Shown here: one piece after another, positions 8,142-16,699 of the stretch | Position numbering within the stretch: position 1 is the stretch's first letter | Layout: the number at the start of each line of letters is the position of its first letter | NCBI GenBank assembly: GCA_031292735.1 | Contig: JARLGP010000155.1 | Coordinates: forward strand, 1 to 26,379 | Reading direction: 5' to 3' | Source of the DNA: Holophaga sp. | Lineage (GTDB): Bacteria; Acidobacteriota; Holophagae; Holophagales; Holophagaceae | Length of the DNA stretch: 26,379 nucleotides | The notes under the pieces: generated by a model | Databases searched by the model: none | What the model was told of the DNA's origin: nothing | Seen by the model: only the letters and a program-made list of their open reading frames with translations | Position numbers and translations under genes: made by a program

Positions 8142-10976
8142 CTACCGGAGTCCGAAGTAGACCTTGGCCGCAGGGGTCTTGGTCGTGCCGGTCACTTCGA
8201 ACAGCCGGCCCGGCTCCACCTGGGCGTCCACCAGCAGCTTGAGCAGGGCCTTGGCCCGGGCCGAGGCCAGCTGGTTCAGGTCGTCGGCGCCGACCGGGAG
8301 GCTGCCCAGCAGTTGCTGCTCCATTTCCGCGACCGGGGGCGGTGGGGGGGCGACGGCCTTGGCGGGCGCCGGGAAGGCCCGCCGGAACGCCGTCCGCAGC
8401 CAGGTGCCGCGTTCCTCCGGCGCCACCGGCCCGGCCTGGCCGGCCTCATGCTTCAGGCGCACCAGCAGCTGGTCCAGGGCCCGCTGCTTCAGGGCGCCGG
8501 CGTCGGCCGCGGGATCCGCGCTGCCTTCGGCCTCCAGGTTCAGCTCCGGCCGCTCCGCCAGGGCCCGGGCCAGGGCCTGGGCCTTGGTGGCGGCCACCGG
8601 GTCCGGCACGGCGCTGCCGGCGGGGAAGGCCACATAGCTCAGGTCGTGGTCCTGGGCGCCGCCCAGTTTGGCCAGCAGGCTGAATGGGGAGGTCACCACC
8701 TTGGTGAGGACGTTGAGCACGGCGTGCCAGATGATCTTGCCGTAGTGCAGGTTGGGGTCGTCCAGGCTGCCGGTGACCGGCAGCTCCAGGTCGATGACGC
8801 CCTTGCGGTCGCGCAGGATGGCCAGGCCCAGCCGCACCGGCAGGCGGGTGGCGTCCGGGCTGGCCACCTTGTCGCCCAGGAAGAACTGGTCCAGGCGGGT
8901 CTTCACCAGGGCCTCCAGCTGGCGTTTCTGGATCTGCACGTGGGCGTCCAGGTCCAGCTTGCCCTTGCGCACGGTGTAGCCCAGGAACTTGCCGGTGTAC
9001 GGGGTGAAATCGGTCATTTCCGAAGCCTGGATGGTCACCGTCACATCGGTGTCCTGGTCCTTGCGCAGGGGCATGGCGCGGCCGCGGATGCGCAGCGGGG
9101 CGAGGCCGCCGGCCAGGCCCTTGAAGTCCAGGGTGGACTGGCTGTCGGGCTCGGTGGACAGGCTGGTGGCGGTGCCTTCCAGGCCGGTCACCAGCAGGGC
9201 GGCATTGGGCTTCAGGGTGCGGTCCACGAAGCTGAGCCGGCCCGAGACCAGGTGGGTCCTGAGGATGCTCAGCTTGAGCGGCGGGCCCGGACTGGGCGGC
9301 AGGGCGGCGCCCAGGGGCGACTGCCCGGACACGGGCTCCAGCTTGAGCGCGCGGCCCACGTTGCTGCTGCCGTCCGCGGCCAGCACCAGCCGCTGGTCCG
9401 GTTCCACCAGCTCCACGCTCCGGATCGAAACGCGGTCGGGGTGGGTGCGCAGGTCCAGCCCGGCCAGGGTCAGGGCGCGGTAGCCCAGGAAGGGCTCGCC
9501 GCGGGCCCCGTCGGCCGCCTCGAACCGGTCCAGGCGCAGGTCGCCGCGGAAAGCGGCGTAGTCGCCCGGACGGTTCTCGAAGGCGCCCGTGAGCCGTCCG
9601 TCCAGGGTCAGGGTGCCCCGGTTCAGGCGGACATCCAGGTTCGGCGCCAGGTACGGGTCGAAGGGCGGCAGGGCCAGGTGGTCGATGTGCAGCTTCAGGT
9701 CCAGCGCCGGGCGCAGCGGGGCCACCGTGCCTTCGGCGCTGATGCCGGCCTTGCCGCCCAGCCGGAAGCTCAGCTTGAGCTGGGCCCGGGCGGCGGGATC
9801 CAGGGAGAAGTCCTTGAGGTTCAGGTCCAGGTTGTCCGCCAGCACCTGCACCGGACGCACCGGGACCAGGTCCCGCAAGGCCACCTGGAAGCCCTTCAGG
9901 TCCAGCTCCTTCAGCTCCAGGTGGAAGGGCGCGGCCGGTTCCGCCGACTTGGCCGGTTTGGGGGTGAGCATGCGCACCAGGTTGATCTCGCCGTTGCCGG
10001 CCCGGACGGCGCTGATCCGGCCGTCCTGCAGGCTGAGGGCGCCGATCCGCACCGAGCGGGCGATGAGGTCGGCCTCGATGCCGGTGGCCGCCGCGCGGGG
10101 CAGCACCACCTGGGGCGCACCCCGGCCCTGGGCCAGCTTGAGGTCCAGCAGCTCCAGGGAGCCGTCCAGCAGCTTCATGACGTGGGTGCCCTGGGACCAC
10201 TGGAAGGCATAGCCGGCCTGGGCCGATACGCTGCCGTCCTGGAGCAGGAAGGCCACCTGGTCGCCGTAGAACGGGTGGTACTTGGGCAGCCGCAGGTGGT
10301 TGACGGTGAAGCGGCCCTGGGAGGCCAGGGGCTCCAGGGAGAAGGTGCCGTTCCAGGCGAAGCTTTCCCCGGCCTCGGTGCGCCCCGAGAAGGCGTACGG
10401 GTTGCGGCTGTTCAGCCCGGTGCTGAAGCCGGTGAGCTCCAGCGAAAGCGGGCCCAGGGTGGTGGCGAACGGCTCGGCCAGGCTGCGGTCCAGGAACGCC
10501 ACCCGGGCCTCCCGGATGGCCAGATGGTCGATGCGCAGGGTTCGGGGCTCGGCGTGGGACTCGGAGGGCCGGTCCAGGCGCCGCTCCAGATCGGAATAGT
10601 TGAACCGGCCGCCCCGCTCCGCCACCACCCGGCCGAACGGCGCCACCAGGTCGATGCGCTTGAAGGCCACGGTGCGGGAGACCAGGCTGGACCAGCGCAG
10701 TTCCACCTGGAGCTGGTCCCAGCCCAGGAAGTCGGTGCCGTCCAGCTCCTTCACCGCGAACCCCTCGACCTGGGCGGTGAGGGTGAACGGATTCAGCCGC
10801 ACCTTGCGCAGGCGCACCTCCCTGCCCAGCATCCGGGACAGGGCCGCGGGCGCCTTGGCCTGGAGCACGGCCGGCACCACCAGGAAACCGGCGACGGCGT
10901 AGAGCAGGACCAGGACTCCGGAAGCCAGGAGAAGGCCGAAGGCCCATCGGGGCAGGTGCAGGCTTAGGTTTTTCAT
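8142..10976 (-). CDS. DUF748 (AsmA-like) envelope protein
   Basis: A 944-residue protein with one N-terminal membrane anchor (about residues 11-36, WAFGLLLASGVLVLLYAVAG). It continues as a very long, mostly beta-strand region with repeated short amphipathic strands, as in DUF748/AsmA-superfamily proteins. Family-like landmarks are VRLRKVRLNPFTLTAQVEGF near the N-terminus, LKLHIDHLALPPFDPYL in the middle, and a C-terminal segment ending TPAAKVYFGLR. AsmA-like proteins are thought to bridge inner and outer membranes and move lipids or modulate outer membrane composition. That role is inferred from the superfamily. The start ATG at 10976 faces the first DUF1444-like gene across a 141-base divergent region. 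The antisense strand is open for almost the same length, an effect of high GC. Confidence 0.83.
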   Translation of the reverse strand: MKNLSLHLPRWAFGLLLASGVLVLLYAVAGFLVVPAVLQAKAPAALSRMLGREVRLRKVRLNPFTLTAQVEGFAVKELDGTDFLGWDQLQVELRWSSLVSRTVAFKRIDLVAPFGRVVAERGGRFNYSDLERRLDRPSESHAEPRTLRIDHLAIREARVAFLDRSLAEPFATTLGPLSLELTGFSTGLNSRNPYAFSGRTEAGESFAWNGTFSLEPLASQGRFTVNHLRLPKYHPFYGDQVAFLLQDGSVSAQAGYAFQWSQGTHVMKLLDGSLELLDLKLAQGRGAPQVVLPRAAATGIEADLIARSVRIGALSLQDGRISAVRAGNGEINLVRMLTPKPAKSAEPAAPFHLELKELDLKGFQVALRDLVPVRPVQVLADNLDLNLKDFSLDPAARAQLKLSFRLGGKAGISAEGTVAPLRPALDLKLHIDHLALPPFDPYLAPNLDVRLNRGTLTLDGRLTGAFENRPGDYAAFRGDLRLDRFEAADGARGEPFLGYRALTLAGLDLRTHPDRVSIRSVELVEPDQRLVLAADGSSNVGRALKLEPVSGQSPLGAALPPSPGPPLKLSILRTHLVSGRLSFVDRTLKPNAALLVTGLEGTATSLSTEPDSQSTLDFKGLAGGLAPLRIRGRAMPLRKDQDTDVTVTIQASEMTDFTPYTGKFLGYTVRKGKLDLDAHVQIQKRQLEALVKTRLDQFFLGDKVASPDATRLPVRLGLAILRDRKGVIDLELPVTGSLDDPNLHYGKIIWHAVLNVLTKVVTSPFSLLAKLGGAQDHDLSYVAFPAGSAVPDPVAATKAQALARALAERPELNLEAEGSADPAADAGALKQRALDQLLVRLKHEAGQAGPVAPEERGTWLRTAFRRAFPAPAKAVAPPPPPVAEMEQQLLGSLPVGADDLNQLASARAKALLKLLVDAQVEPGRLFEVTGTTKTPAAKVYFGLR

Positions 10977-11117
10977 GCTTCTACGATACCGTCGGGTTGC
11001 CCGATAAGCGCAAGATGGAACTCAAGAAAAAAATCGAGTTTTTGGCAACGCGGGATCTTTTTTTTACGTAACCTTGTAGCAGTGTAGGTGAGCTTTCCTG
11101 CAGCGGGGAAGGGTGAC
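10977..11117. promoter_or_regulatory. Divergent intergenic region between DUF748 and DUF1444-like genes
   Basis: The stretch is unusually rich in A and T runs, including eight T at 11058-11065 and a short AACTC...GAGTT inverted repeat around 11020-11042. It must hold promoters for both directions, but I cannot assign convincing -35/-10 pairs. A GGGGAAGGG ribosome site sits just before the ATG at 11118. Confidence 0.3.
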
Positions 11118-12128
11118 ATGGGTGACTACGGGGTCAAGACCAGCCTGCAACGTATCCTCTCGGCCTGCCTGCCGAGCCTGGCCCGGAAGGGACCGCCGAC
11201 CCTGGAGCAGGCCCTGCCGTTCCTGGTGCCGAAGGTGCGGCCGCGGTTCATGCATGAAGCCCTGAACCTGCTCACCGGGAAACCCGGCCCCGTGTTCCAG
11301 CCCCTGGCGGGCATCTACGCGGTGAGCCTGGTGGTGGACCTGCCGGACCGGGAAACCGACGTGGACGCCGACCTGCTCGACGCCTGGAACGTGGATTTCG
11401 ACCGGCTCATGCAGAAGGCCCGCAGCAACCTGCTGGCCCGGGGCGGCGAGGAGGGCTTCCAGGAGATGGGCCCGGGCCGCTACCGCTCCCTCTGGGAGGA
11501 CAACCTGGACGGCAGCCGGGTGCTGCTGCCCGGCATCCTCCAGCGGCTGCGGGTGACCGGCGATCCGGTGGTGCTGCTGCCCAACCGGGACACCCTGCTG
11601 GTGGTGGGGTCCGAGGATCCGGACAGCCTGAGCTGGGCCCTGGAGGGCGCGCTGGAATTCATGAACGACGACCCCCGCTCCCTGAACGGGTTCCCGCTGC
11701 GGCTCTGGCACTACCACTGGGAGCCGTTCCAGGCCCGGCGGGAGCATCCGGTCTGCCCGCTCCTGGCCCAGATGGAGACCCGGCGCCTGCTCAGCGAGTA
11801 CGCCCACCAGAAAGCCCTGCTGGACAAGCGCCACGGCGCCTCCGGCCAGGCCATCACCGTGGCCCCGTTCCAGGTGGAGCCCGGCCCCGGCGGCGGGACC
11901 ACCAGCTTCACGGTCTGGTCCCCGGCCATGGGCGAGGCCTGGCTGCCGGTGGCGGACCGGGTCCGGCTGGGCTGGGAGCTGGGTGGGGAACCCGGGAAGG
12001 CCTGGGTGCCCTGGGCCAAGGTGCAGGAGCGGTTCAGCCACCTCCTGGAACCGGTCGGCCTGTTTCCGGAACGCTACCGGTTCAAGCAGGTGCCGCCCGC
12101 GGGCCTGCTGGAGAGCCTGCTGAACTGA
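11118..12128 (+). CDS. DUF1444 (YtpQ-like) family protein, copy 1
   Basis: A 336-residue soluble protein without signal peptide or membrane segments. The pattern recalls the DUF1444/YtpQ family: VSLVVDLPDRET near the start, DFDRLMQKARSNLLARGGEE, GSRVLLPGILQRL, VVLLPNRDTLLVVGSEDP, then ITVAPFQVE, FTVWSPAMGEAWLPVADRV and LEPVGLFPERYRFK. The function of the family is not established. The ATG at 11118 is preferred over an earlier GTG at 11088 because a GGGGAAGGG site precedes it. The next gene is a close paralogue in tandem, with identical DNA stretches of 64 and 50 bases at a constant offset of 1,102 bases. Family assignment is moderately confident and made from pattern memory. Confidence 0.7.
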   Translation: MGDYGVKTSLQRILSACLPSLARKGPPTLEQALPFLVPKVRPRFMHEALNLLTGKPGPVFQPLAGIYAVSLVVDLPDRETDVDADLLDAWNVDFDRLMQKARSNLLARGGEEGFQEMGPGRYRSLWEDNLDGSRVLLPGILQRLRVTGDPVVLLPNRDTLLVVGSEDPDSLSWALEGALEFMNDDPRSLNGFPLRLWHYHWEPFQARREHPVCPLLAQMETRRLLSEYAHQKALLDKRHGASGQAITVAPFQVEPGPGGGTTSFTVWSPAMGEAWLPVADRVRLGWELGGEPGKAWVPWAKVQERFSHLLEPVGLFPERYRFKQVPPAGLLESLLN

Positions 12129-12562
12129 GCACCGCAGAATGGACGTAAAAATAATATAAAGAAAAATTGACACATACTTTATCCTGTCTTTGCGTCGGCA
12201 CGAAGCCCAGGGAGGGAGCGGTATGGGAGGCAACTGGTTCAGCACCGGCCTGGATCGCCTCCGCGGCGCGCTCCTGCCGTCCGGCCAGCAGGGGCCCATC
12301 GCCCTGGCCGAGGCGCTGCCCTGGCTGATGCCCAAGGTCCAGCCCCGGTTCCAGCACGAGGCCCTGGCCCTGCGCACCGGCCGGCCCGGGCCCGAGTTCC
12401 GGCCCCTGGCCGGCAGTTTCGCGGTGAGCCTGGTGGTGGACCTGCCCGACGAGGAACTGGAGGTGGGCGCCGCCGATCTGCAGCGCTGGAACGCGGACTT
12501 CGACCGGCTCATGCAGAAGGCCCGCAGCAACCTGCTGGCCCGGGGCGGCGAGGAGGGCTTCC
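11397..12562 (+). repeat. Tandem gene duplication with identical blocks (11397-11460 = 12499-12562; 11559-11608 = 12661-12710)
   Basis: The two DUF1444-like genes share a 64-base block with no mismatch and a 50-base block with no mismatch, both 1,102 bases apart. The sequence between the blocks differs more. Blocks of perfect identity between otherwise diverged copies point to a recent duplication or local gene conversion. Confidence 0.85.
12129..12222. promoter_or_regulatory. AT-rich spacer between the DUF1444-like paralogues
   Basis: Bases 12145-12180 are AT-rich and include TTGACA at 12167-12172, a perfect -35 hexamer. No TATAAT-like hexamer follows at 16-18 bases, so an independent promoter for the second gene is only suggested. 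A strong AGGGAGGGAG site ends just before the ATG at 12223. Confidence 0.3.
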
Positions 12563-13203
12563 GGCGGATGGGCCCCGGGCGCTACCGGTCCAGCTGGCAG
12601 GACAGCCTGGACGGCAGCCGCATGCTGCTGCCCGGGGTGCTGCAGCGGTTGCACCTGGACGGCGATCCGGTGGTGCTGCTGCCCAACCGGGACACCCTGC
12701 TGGTGGTGGGTTCCGAAGACCCCGGCAGCCTGGGCTGGGCCCTGGAGGGGGCCATGGAGTTCCTCGACGAGGATCCCCGTTCCCTGAACGGCTGTCCGTT
12801 GCGCCTGCGGAACTACCAGTGGGAGCCCTTCGCGCCCGAGGCCGGGCATCCCATCCGCCCGCTGCTGGCCCGGATCCAGCGGCGCCGGCTCAAGGACGAG
12901 TACCACCGCCAGAAGCTCCTGCTGGACCGCCGGCACGGACGCCTGGGCAAGGCCATCACCGTGGCCCCGTTCCACCTGGAACGCACCGAAGGCGGGCAGA
13001 CCTCCAGCTTCACGGTGTGGTCGGAAGCCCAGGGCGAGGCCTGGCTGCCGGAGGCGGACCGGGTCCGCCTGGACGGGGGCGCCGGTCCGGCCTGGCTGCC
13101 CTGGGAGGCGCTCCAGCGCCTCAGCCACCTGCTAGAGCCGGTGGGTCTGTTCCCGGAACGGTACCGGCTCAAGTCGGCCCCGCCCTCCGGGCTGCCGGCG
13201 TAA
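12223..13203 (+). CDS. DUF1444 (YtpQ-like) family protein, copy 2
   Basis: A 326-residue paralogue of the preceding gene, colinear over its whole length: SLVVDLPDEELEVG, DFDRLMQKARSNLLARGGEE, GSRMLLPGVLQRL, VVLLPNRDTLLVVGSEDP, FTVWSEAQGEAWLPEADRV and LEPVGLFPERYRLK. It lacks the last few residues of copy 1. The ATG at 12223 has an excellent purine-rich ribosome site. It is the last resident gene before the lanthipeptide island, and the left inverted repeat starts one base after its TAA. Function is unknown, as for copy 1. Confidence 0.7.
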   Translation: MGGNWFSTGLDRLRGALLPSGQQGPIALAEALPWLMPKVQPRFQHEALALRTGRPGPEFRPLAGSFAVSLVVDLPDEELEVGAADLQRWNADFDRLMQKARSNLLARGGEEGFRRMGPGRYRSSWQDSLDGSRMLLPGVLQRLHLDGDPVVLLPNRDTLLVVGSEDPGSLGWALEGAMEFLDEDPRSLNGCPLRLRNYQWEPFAPEAGHPIRPLLARIQRRRLKDEYHRQKLLLDRRHGRLGKAITVAPFHLERTEGGQTSSFTVWSEAQGEAWLPEADRVRLDGGAGPAWLPWEALQRLSHLLEPVGLFPERYRLKSAPPSGLPA

Positions 13204-13287
13204 GGAACCTGTCCCTGAACTTCCGTGGTCAGGCGGGGAGCGCCGGGCCCACGGTATCAGGGGTCACCGCACCAAGCGGAAATATAG
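13204..13287 (+). repeat. Left inverted repeat of the island (interrupted by a short hairpin-forming insert)
   Basis: GGAACCTGTCCCTG (13204-13217) and a 24-base block at 13259-13282 (begins AGGGGTCACCGC, ends AAGCGGAAA) both recur inverted at the right end, at 26163-26176 (13 of 14 matching) and 26135-26158 (22 of 24 matching). In this left copy about 40 bases separate the two blocks. They include CCGTGG...CCACGG, which can fold into a hairpin and may be the transcription terminator of the upstream gene. Confidence 0.7.
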
Positions 13288-13426
13288 ATGGTTGTGGACT
13301 GGATGTTCCAATGGCTCAGGAGGGTCTGGATCCATGTTATTGGGGCGACCAGAAAGGAACCTTCTACCCCGTTGATTCATCATCAGGTCATGGCCCATCG
13401 CCGGGCCGTCCCTAGAAGGAGGGCTT

Positions 13427-16400
13427 GTGGCCGGACCTGAGCCAGTTGTCCGTGCGGATGCTTTTTTCTGCCTCCGCACCCCACTCCTTCCCCATCGAGT
13501 GTGGTTGGATTGGGGCGAAGGGCTGGAAGCGCCGCGCTCCGCTATGGATCGGATCACAGAGGCGCTAGACCACGATCGCCATTTGCTCCGGGCACGGCTG
13601 CGGGAATGGATGACCCGCCCCGAAATCATGGAAGCCCTATACGTGGCCTCTCCGGACTTGGTGGAGAGCCTGGGACGATGGCACACAGACCCAGACAGCA
13701 CCAAGGGGCGTCGGGTAGAGGCAGCCCTTGTACGCTATTTCGCACGGATGTGCCACCGCACTACGCCTTTCGGCCTGTTCGCGGGTGTGACCACAGGTAC
13801 CTCGGGCACTACCACCTGCCTGACTCTTCCATCTAAGAATGAGTGGATCATTCGTTCGCGTTTGGACACAGGCGTACTCTGTGCCCTGGCGGAACGCCTC
13901 CAGGAGGATTCCGTAGTCCGGGAACGCCTGCTCTATCAACCCAACAATAGCCTCTATGCCTGCGGGGGTCGGCTACGCTATGGCTTCGCCCGGAACCAGA
14001 AAGGTGAGCGCATATACCAACTGGCAGCCATCGGCACGAACGAGGCGATGGAAAAGGTCCTGGGCCGCGCCAATGGCGGTGCAACCTTGGCAGACCTGAC
14101 TGCGGTCCTGGTCGCCGAAGGCTACCCTGAATCGGAGGCGCGGGTATACGTCCACCAGCTGGCCCAGGAGCAGATCCTGGTTGCGGACCTCGAGCCGGAG
14201 ATCACTGGGAACGATACTCTGGCATCATGCACCAGCGGTTTTACCAGGGCAGCAGTTGGGCATGCCGTGGATGGACCCTTGGCCGAAGCGCAAACCATTC
14301 TCATGGAACTTCAAGGACCGAAGCTTGGCAAGGCCTTCGGACACTTTACACAAGTCCGCAAGGTTCTTGCGCCCCTGGCCGATAGCACGGAGCGTTTCGT
14401 CCCCTGGCGGGTGGATCTCTTCAAACCTTGTTCTGGGGTCACCTTCGGGCCGGAATTCCGGAAGCATCTCCAGGAGGGCTTGCATCTGTTGTGGCGCTTG
14501 GCGACGCTCCCGGCATCCGATCCTTTGAAATCTTTCCGCGAAGCATTCCGGAATTACTTTGACCAACGCTGGGTCCCCCTGGCCGAGGCGCTGGATCCTG
14601 AGTTCGGTCCCAGTGCCAGGGTGGGTCGGATCGAGGACCCTTCGACCGGTCCGCTGTTCGGTGGCCGCTTCGGCCGGATCCCCCTGGCCGCGGAAGAACC
14701 AGAGGGGGACCCCACTGCCACTCGGCGTGACCTCTACCTCAGCCAGCGGATCAGCCAGCTCCGAGAGCGGAATGAAACCATCCTGGAACTGACGGGGGAA
14801 GATCTGGAGGCCCTAAAGCCGGTGAGGTCGCCCCAGCTTCCTCGTTCCTTCGTCCTGGCCGCGGAGATCGCCGCACCCTCCGTCCAGGCATTCCAAAAGG
14901 GTGACTACCAAATTTTTTTGCAAGGCACCTTGGGCCCTTCGGCAGCGCGAATGCTTGGGCGATTCTGCCATGGCGACCCCCAACTCCTCGCCCACCTCCG
15001 AGAGCATCTCCGAGCCGAGGAGGACAGCCGTCCAGAAGCGGTCTTCGCCGAGATCGTTCACCTGCCCAGCGGCCCCATGGGCAATATCCTGGCCCGGCCG
15101 GTGCTCCGGGAGCATGAGATCCCCTACCTCGGGCGGGCCGGTGTTACCGAAGCCCAGCGGATTCCGGTCCAGGACCTGCTCCTGGGCTTGGTTGGCGAGC
15201 GGCTGGTACTCTGGTCCCGGAGTCTGGACCGGGAGGTGGTACCCAGGCTTTCCAGTGCGGCCAACTATTTCGAAGGCGGCAGCCGCTTGTTCCGGTTCCT
15301 CTGCGGCCTCCAGGACCAAGGCGTATGGGGTTGCCTTGAGTTCCGCTGGGGTGCCCTTCTGGGCGAGCCCTTTCTGCCCCGGGTGACTATGGGCCGTTTC
15401 GTATTGGCCCGTGCCCAATGGCTGCTCGACAAGAAGGAACTGGTCGCATTGGCGGGTGCCTCGATGCCGGATGCACGCTACCGAGCGTTCCAGGATCTGC
15501 GCCGAACTCGGCGCTGGCCACGCTGCCTGGTATACCAGGACGAGGATCACCAGCTGCCAGTGGACCTAGACAACGTCCTCAGCCTCGAAGCCCTTTGGGG
15601 CGTCCTGCGCAACAGGGATGTGGCTATCCTCCGGGAGGACTTTCCCGGTGCTGCAGCGGTCGCCGTCCAAGGCCCAGAAGGCGCGTACAACGGCGAATTG
15701 CTGGTGCCTTTCCTGGCAGAACAGAGAATGGCCAGCGAGCCGTTCTGGAGCCCCATGCTGGAGGAGCGGACGCTCTTTGGCCCTGGCTCCGAATGGCTCT
15801 ACTGGCGCATCTATACCGGAGGGGCCACGGCGGATCGGCTGCTGGAGGGTCCCCTTGCCCAGCTGATTGAAGAGCTCATGGCATCTGGGGAGGTGGATCG
15901 CTGGTTCTTCCTCCGCTACGCCGATCCCGAGCCCCATCTTCGTTTCCGCTTCCATGGAGAGCCTACTGTACTATGCGCCACGGTCCTCCCGAGGGTCCAC
16001 CGTACCCTTGACCCCCTGGTCAGGACTGGGTGGATCCGCAGGTTCAACGTGGATACCTATGAGCCGGAAACCGCGCGCTATGGCGGTGGCCAAAACCTTC
16101 CCGACGTGGAACGCCTGTTCCAGGCTGACAGCGAGGCGGTCCTGCGGATCATTGCTGCCATCCCCGGCGACGAAGCGCCGGACCGGATCCGTTGGCCTCT
16201 GGGTCTGGTGAGCGCCGACCAGTGGCTTGAGTCCGCTGGGTTCCCCATGCCGCAGCGCCTCGATCTGTTGGAATCCTTTCGCTCCCAGGCCATCCAGGGC
16301 TCCGGTGGGTCGACCGGGGACCTGCGGCGCTGGCTCGGGGACCGGTTCCGAGCCGAACGCCCCAGCCTGGAACGCCTTTTCCACCCAAGCACAGGACACA

Positions 16401-16699
16401 CTGGGCCTCTGGACATCGCCCGGTCCATTCTGGGCGAGCGGACCGGGCGCTGCCGGCCTATCCTCATGCGAGTCCGGCAGCGCCTGGAGACGGACGCCTA
16501 CCCGCTGCCCTTGGCGGACCTGCTCGCCAGCCTCATGCACATGGGCCTTAATCGACTACTGCGGACCACAGCCCACGGCGAGGAGATCGTGGTCATTGAC
16601 TTCCTCGCCAGAATCTACAAGTCCATGCTGCGCCGCCCGGGCCTCAGCGAGAAAGCCAGGCCAGTGCCCGTTCCAGAGGTTCGTCCCGCTGCAACCTGA
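13427..16699 (+). CDS. lanB: Class I lanthipeptide dehydratase LanB (full length)
   Basis: A 1090-residue LanB. The N-terminal glutamylation domain (roughly residues 10-700) has the family opening ADAFFCLRTPLLP and the signature YFARMCHRTTPFGLFAGV at about 104-121. Later come LYLSQRISQLRERNE, GNILARPVL and RVTMGRFVLARAQW. The C-terminal elimination (SpaB_C-type) domain begins near residue 787 (GSEWLYWRIYTG) and holds WFFLRYADPEPHLRFRF, the conserved RY.D...HLR.R block. Such enzymes use glutamyl-tRNA to activate Ser/Thr of the precursor and then eliminate glutamate to give dehydro residues. The start is GTG 13427 behind an AAGGAGG site. It is transcribed alone, and its last 56 bases overlap the convergent S41 peptidase gene. 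Length is normal for a fused dehydratase. Confidence 0.93.
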   Translation: MAGPEPVVRADAFFCLRTPLLPHRVWLDWGEGLEAPRSAMDRITEALDHDRHLLRARLREWMTRPEIMEALYVASPDLVESLGRWHTDPDSTKGRRVEAALVRYFARMCHRTTPFGLFAGVTTGTSGTTTCLTLPSKNEWIIRSRLDTGVLCALAERLQEDSVVRERLLYQPNNSLYACGGRLRYGFARNQKGERIYQLAAIGTNEAMEKVLGRANGGATLADLTAVLVAEGYPESEARVYVHQLAQEQILVADLEPEITGNDTLASCTSGFTRAAVGHAVDGPLAEAQTILMELQGPKLGKAFGHFTQVRKVLAPLADSTERFVPWRVDLFKPCSGVTFGPEFRKHLQEGLHLLWRLATLPASDPLKSFREAFRNYFDQRWVPLAEALDPEFGPSARVGRIEDPSTGPLFGGRFGRIPLAAEEPEGDPTATRRDLYLSQRISQLRERNETILELTGEDLEALKPVRSPQLPRSFVLAAEIAAPSVQAFQKGDYQIFLQGTLGPSAARMLGRFCHGDPQLLAHLREHLRAEEDSRPEAVFAEIVHLPSGPMGNILARPVLREHEIPYLGRAGVTEAQRIPVQDLLLGLVGERLVLWSRSLDREVVPRLSSAANYFEGGSRLFRFLCGLQDQGVWGCLEFRWGALLGEPFLPRVTMGRFVLARAQWLLDKKELVALAGASMPDARYRAFQDLRRTRRWPRCLVYQDEDHQLPVDLDNVLSLEALWGVLRNRDVAILREDFPGAAAVAVQGPEGAYNGELLVPFLAEQRMASEPFWSPMLEERTLFGPGSEWLYWRIYTGGATADRLLEGPLAQLIEELMASGEVDRWFFLRYADPEPHLRFRFHGEPTVLCATVLPRVHRTLDPLVRTGWIRRFNVDTYEPETARYGGGQNLPDVERLFQADSEAVLRIIAAIPGDEAPDRIRWPLGLVSADQWLESAGFPMPQRLDLLESFRSQAIQGSGGSTGDLRRWLGDRFRAERPSLERLFHPSTGHTGPLDIARSILGERTGRCRPILMRVRQRLETDAYPLPLADLLASLMHMGLNRLLRTTAHGEEIVVIDFLARIYKSMLRRPGLSEKARPVPVPEVRPAAT

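Noticed and set aside
8127..10967. A 946-codon open frame on the plus strand opposite the DUF748 gene
   Set aside because: It mirrors the real gene, is dominated by Gly, Gln, Ala and Arg, shows no domain, and arises from the high GC content and codon bias of the true minus-strand gene.
12167..12195. A sigma-70 promoter starting with TTGACA before DUF1444 copy 2
   Set aside because: The -35 box is perfect, but no acceptable -10 hexamer lies at the required distance. I report only the AT-rich spacer.
12819..13415. Open frame running from inside DUF1444 copy 2 across the island's left boundary
   Set aside because: It is an off-frame shadow of the real gene with no ribosome site, and it crosses the repeat by chance.
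13288..13440. A 50-codon open frame between the left repeat and lanB
   Set aside because: It has no ribosome site or recognisable motif and overlaps the well-supported lanB start. Its composition is that of noncoding DNA.
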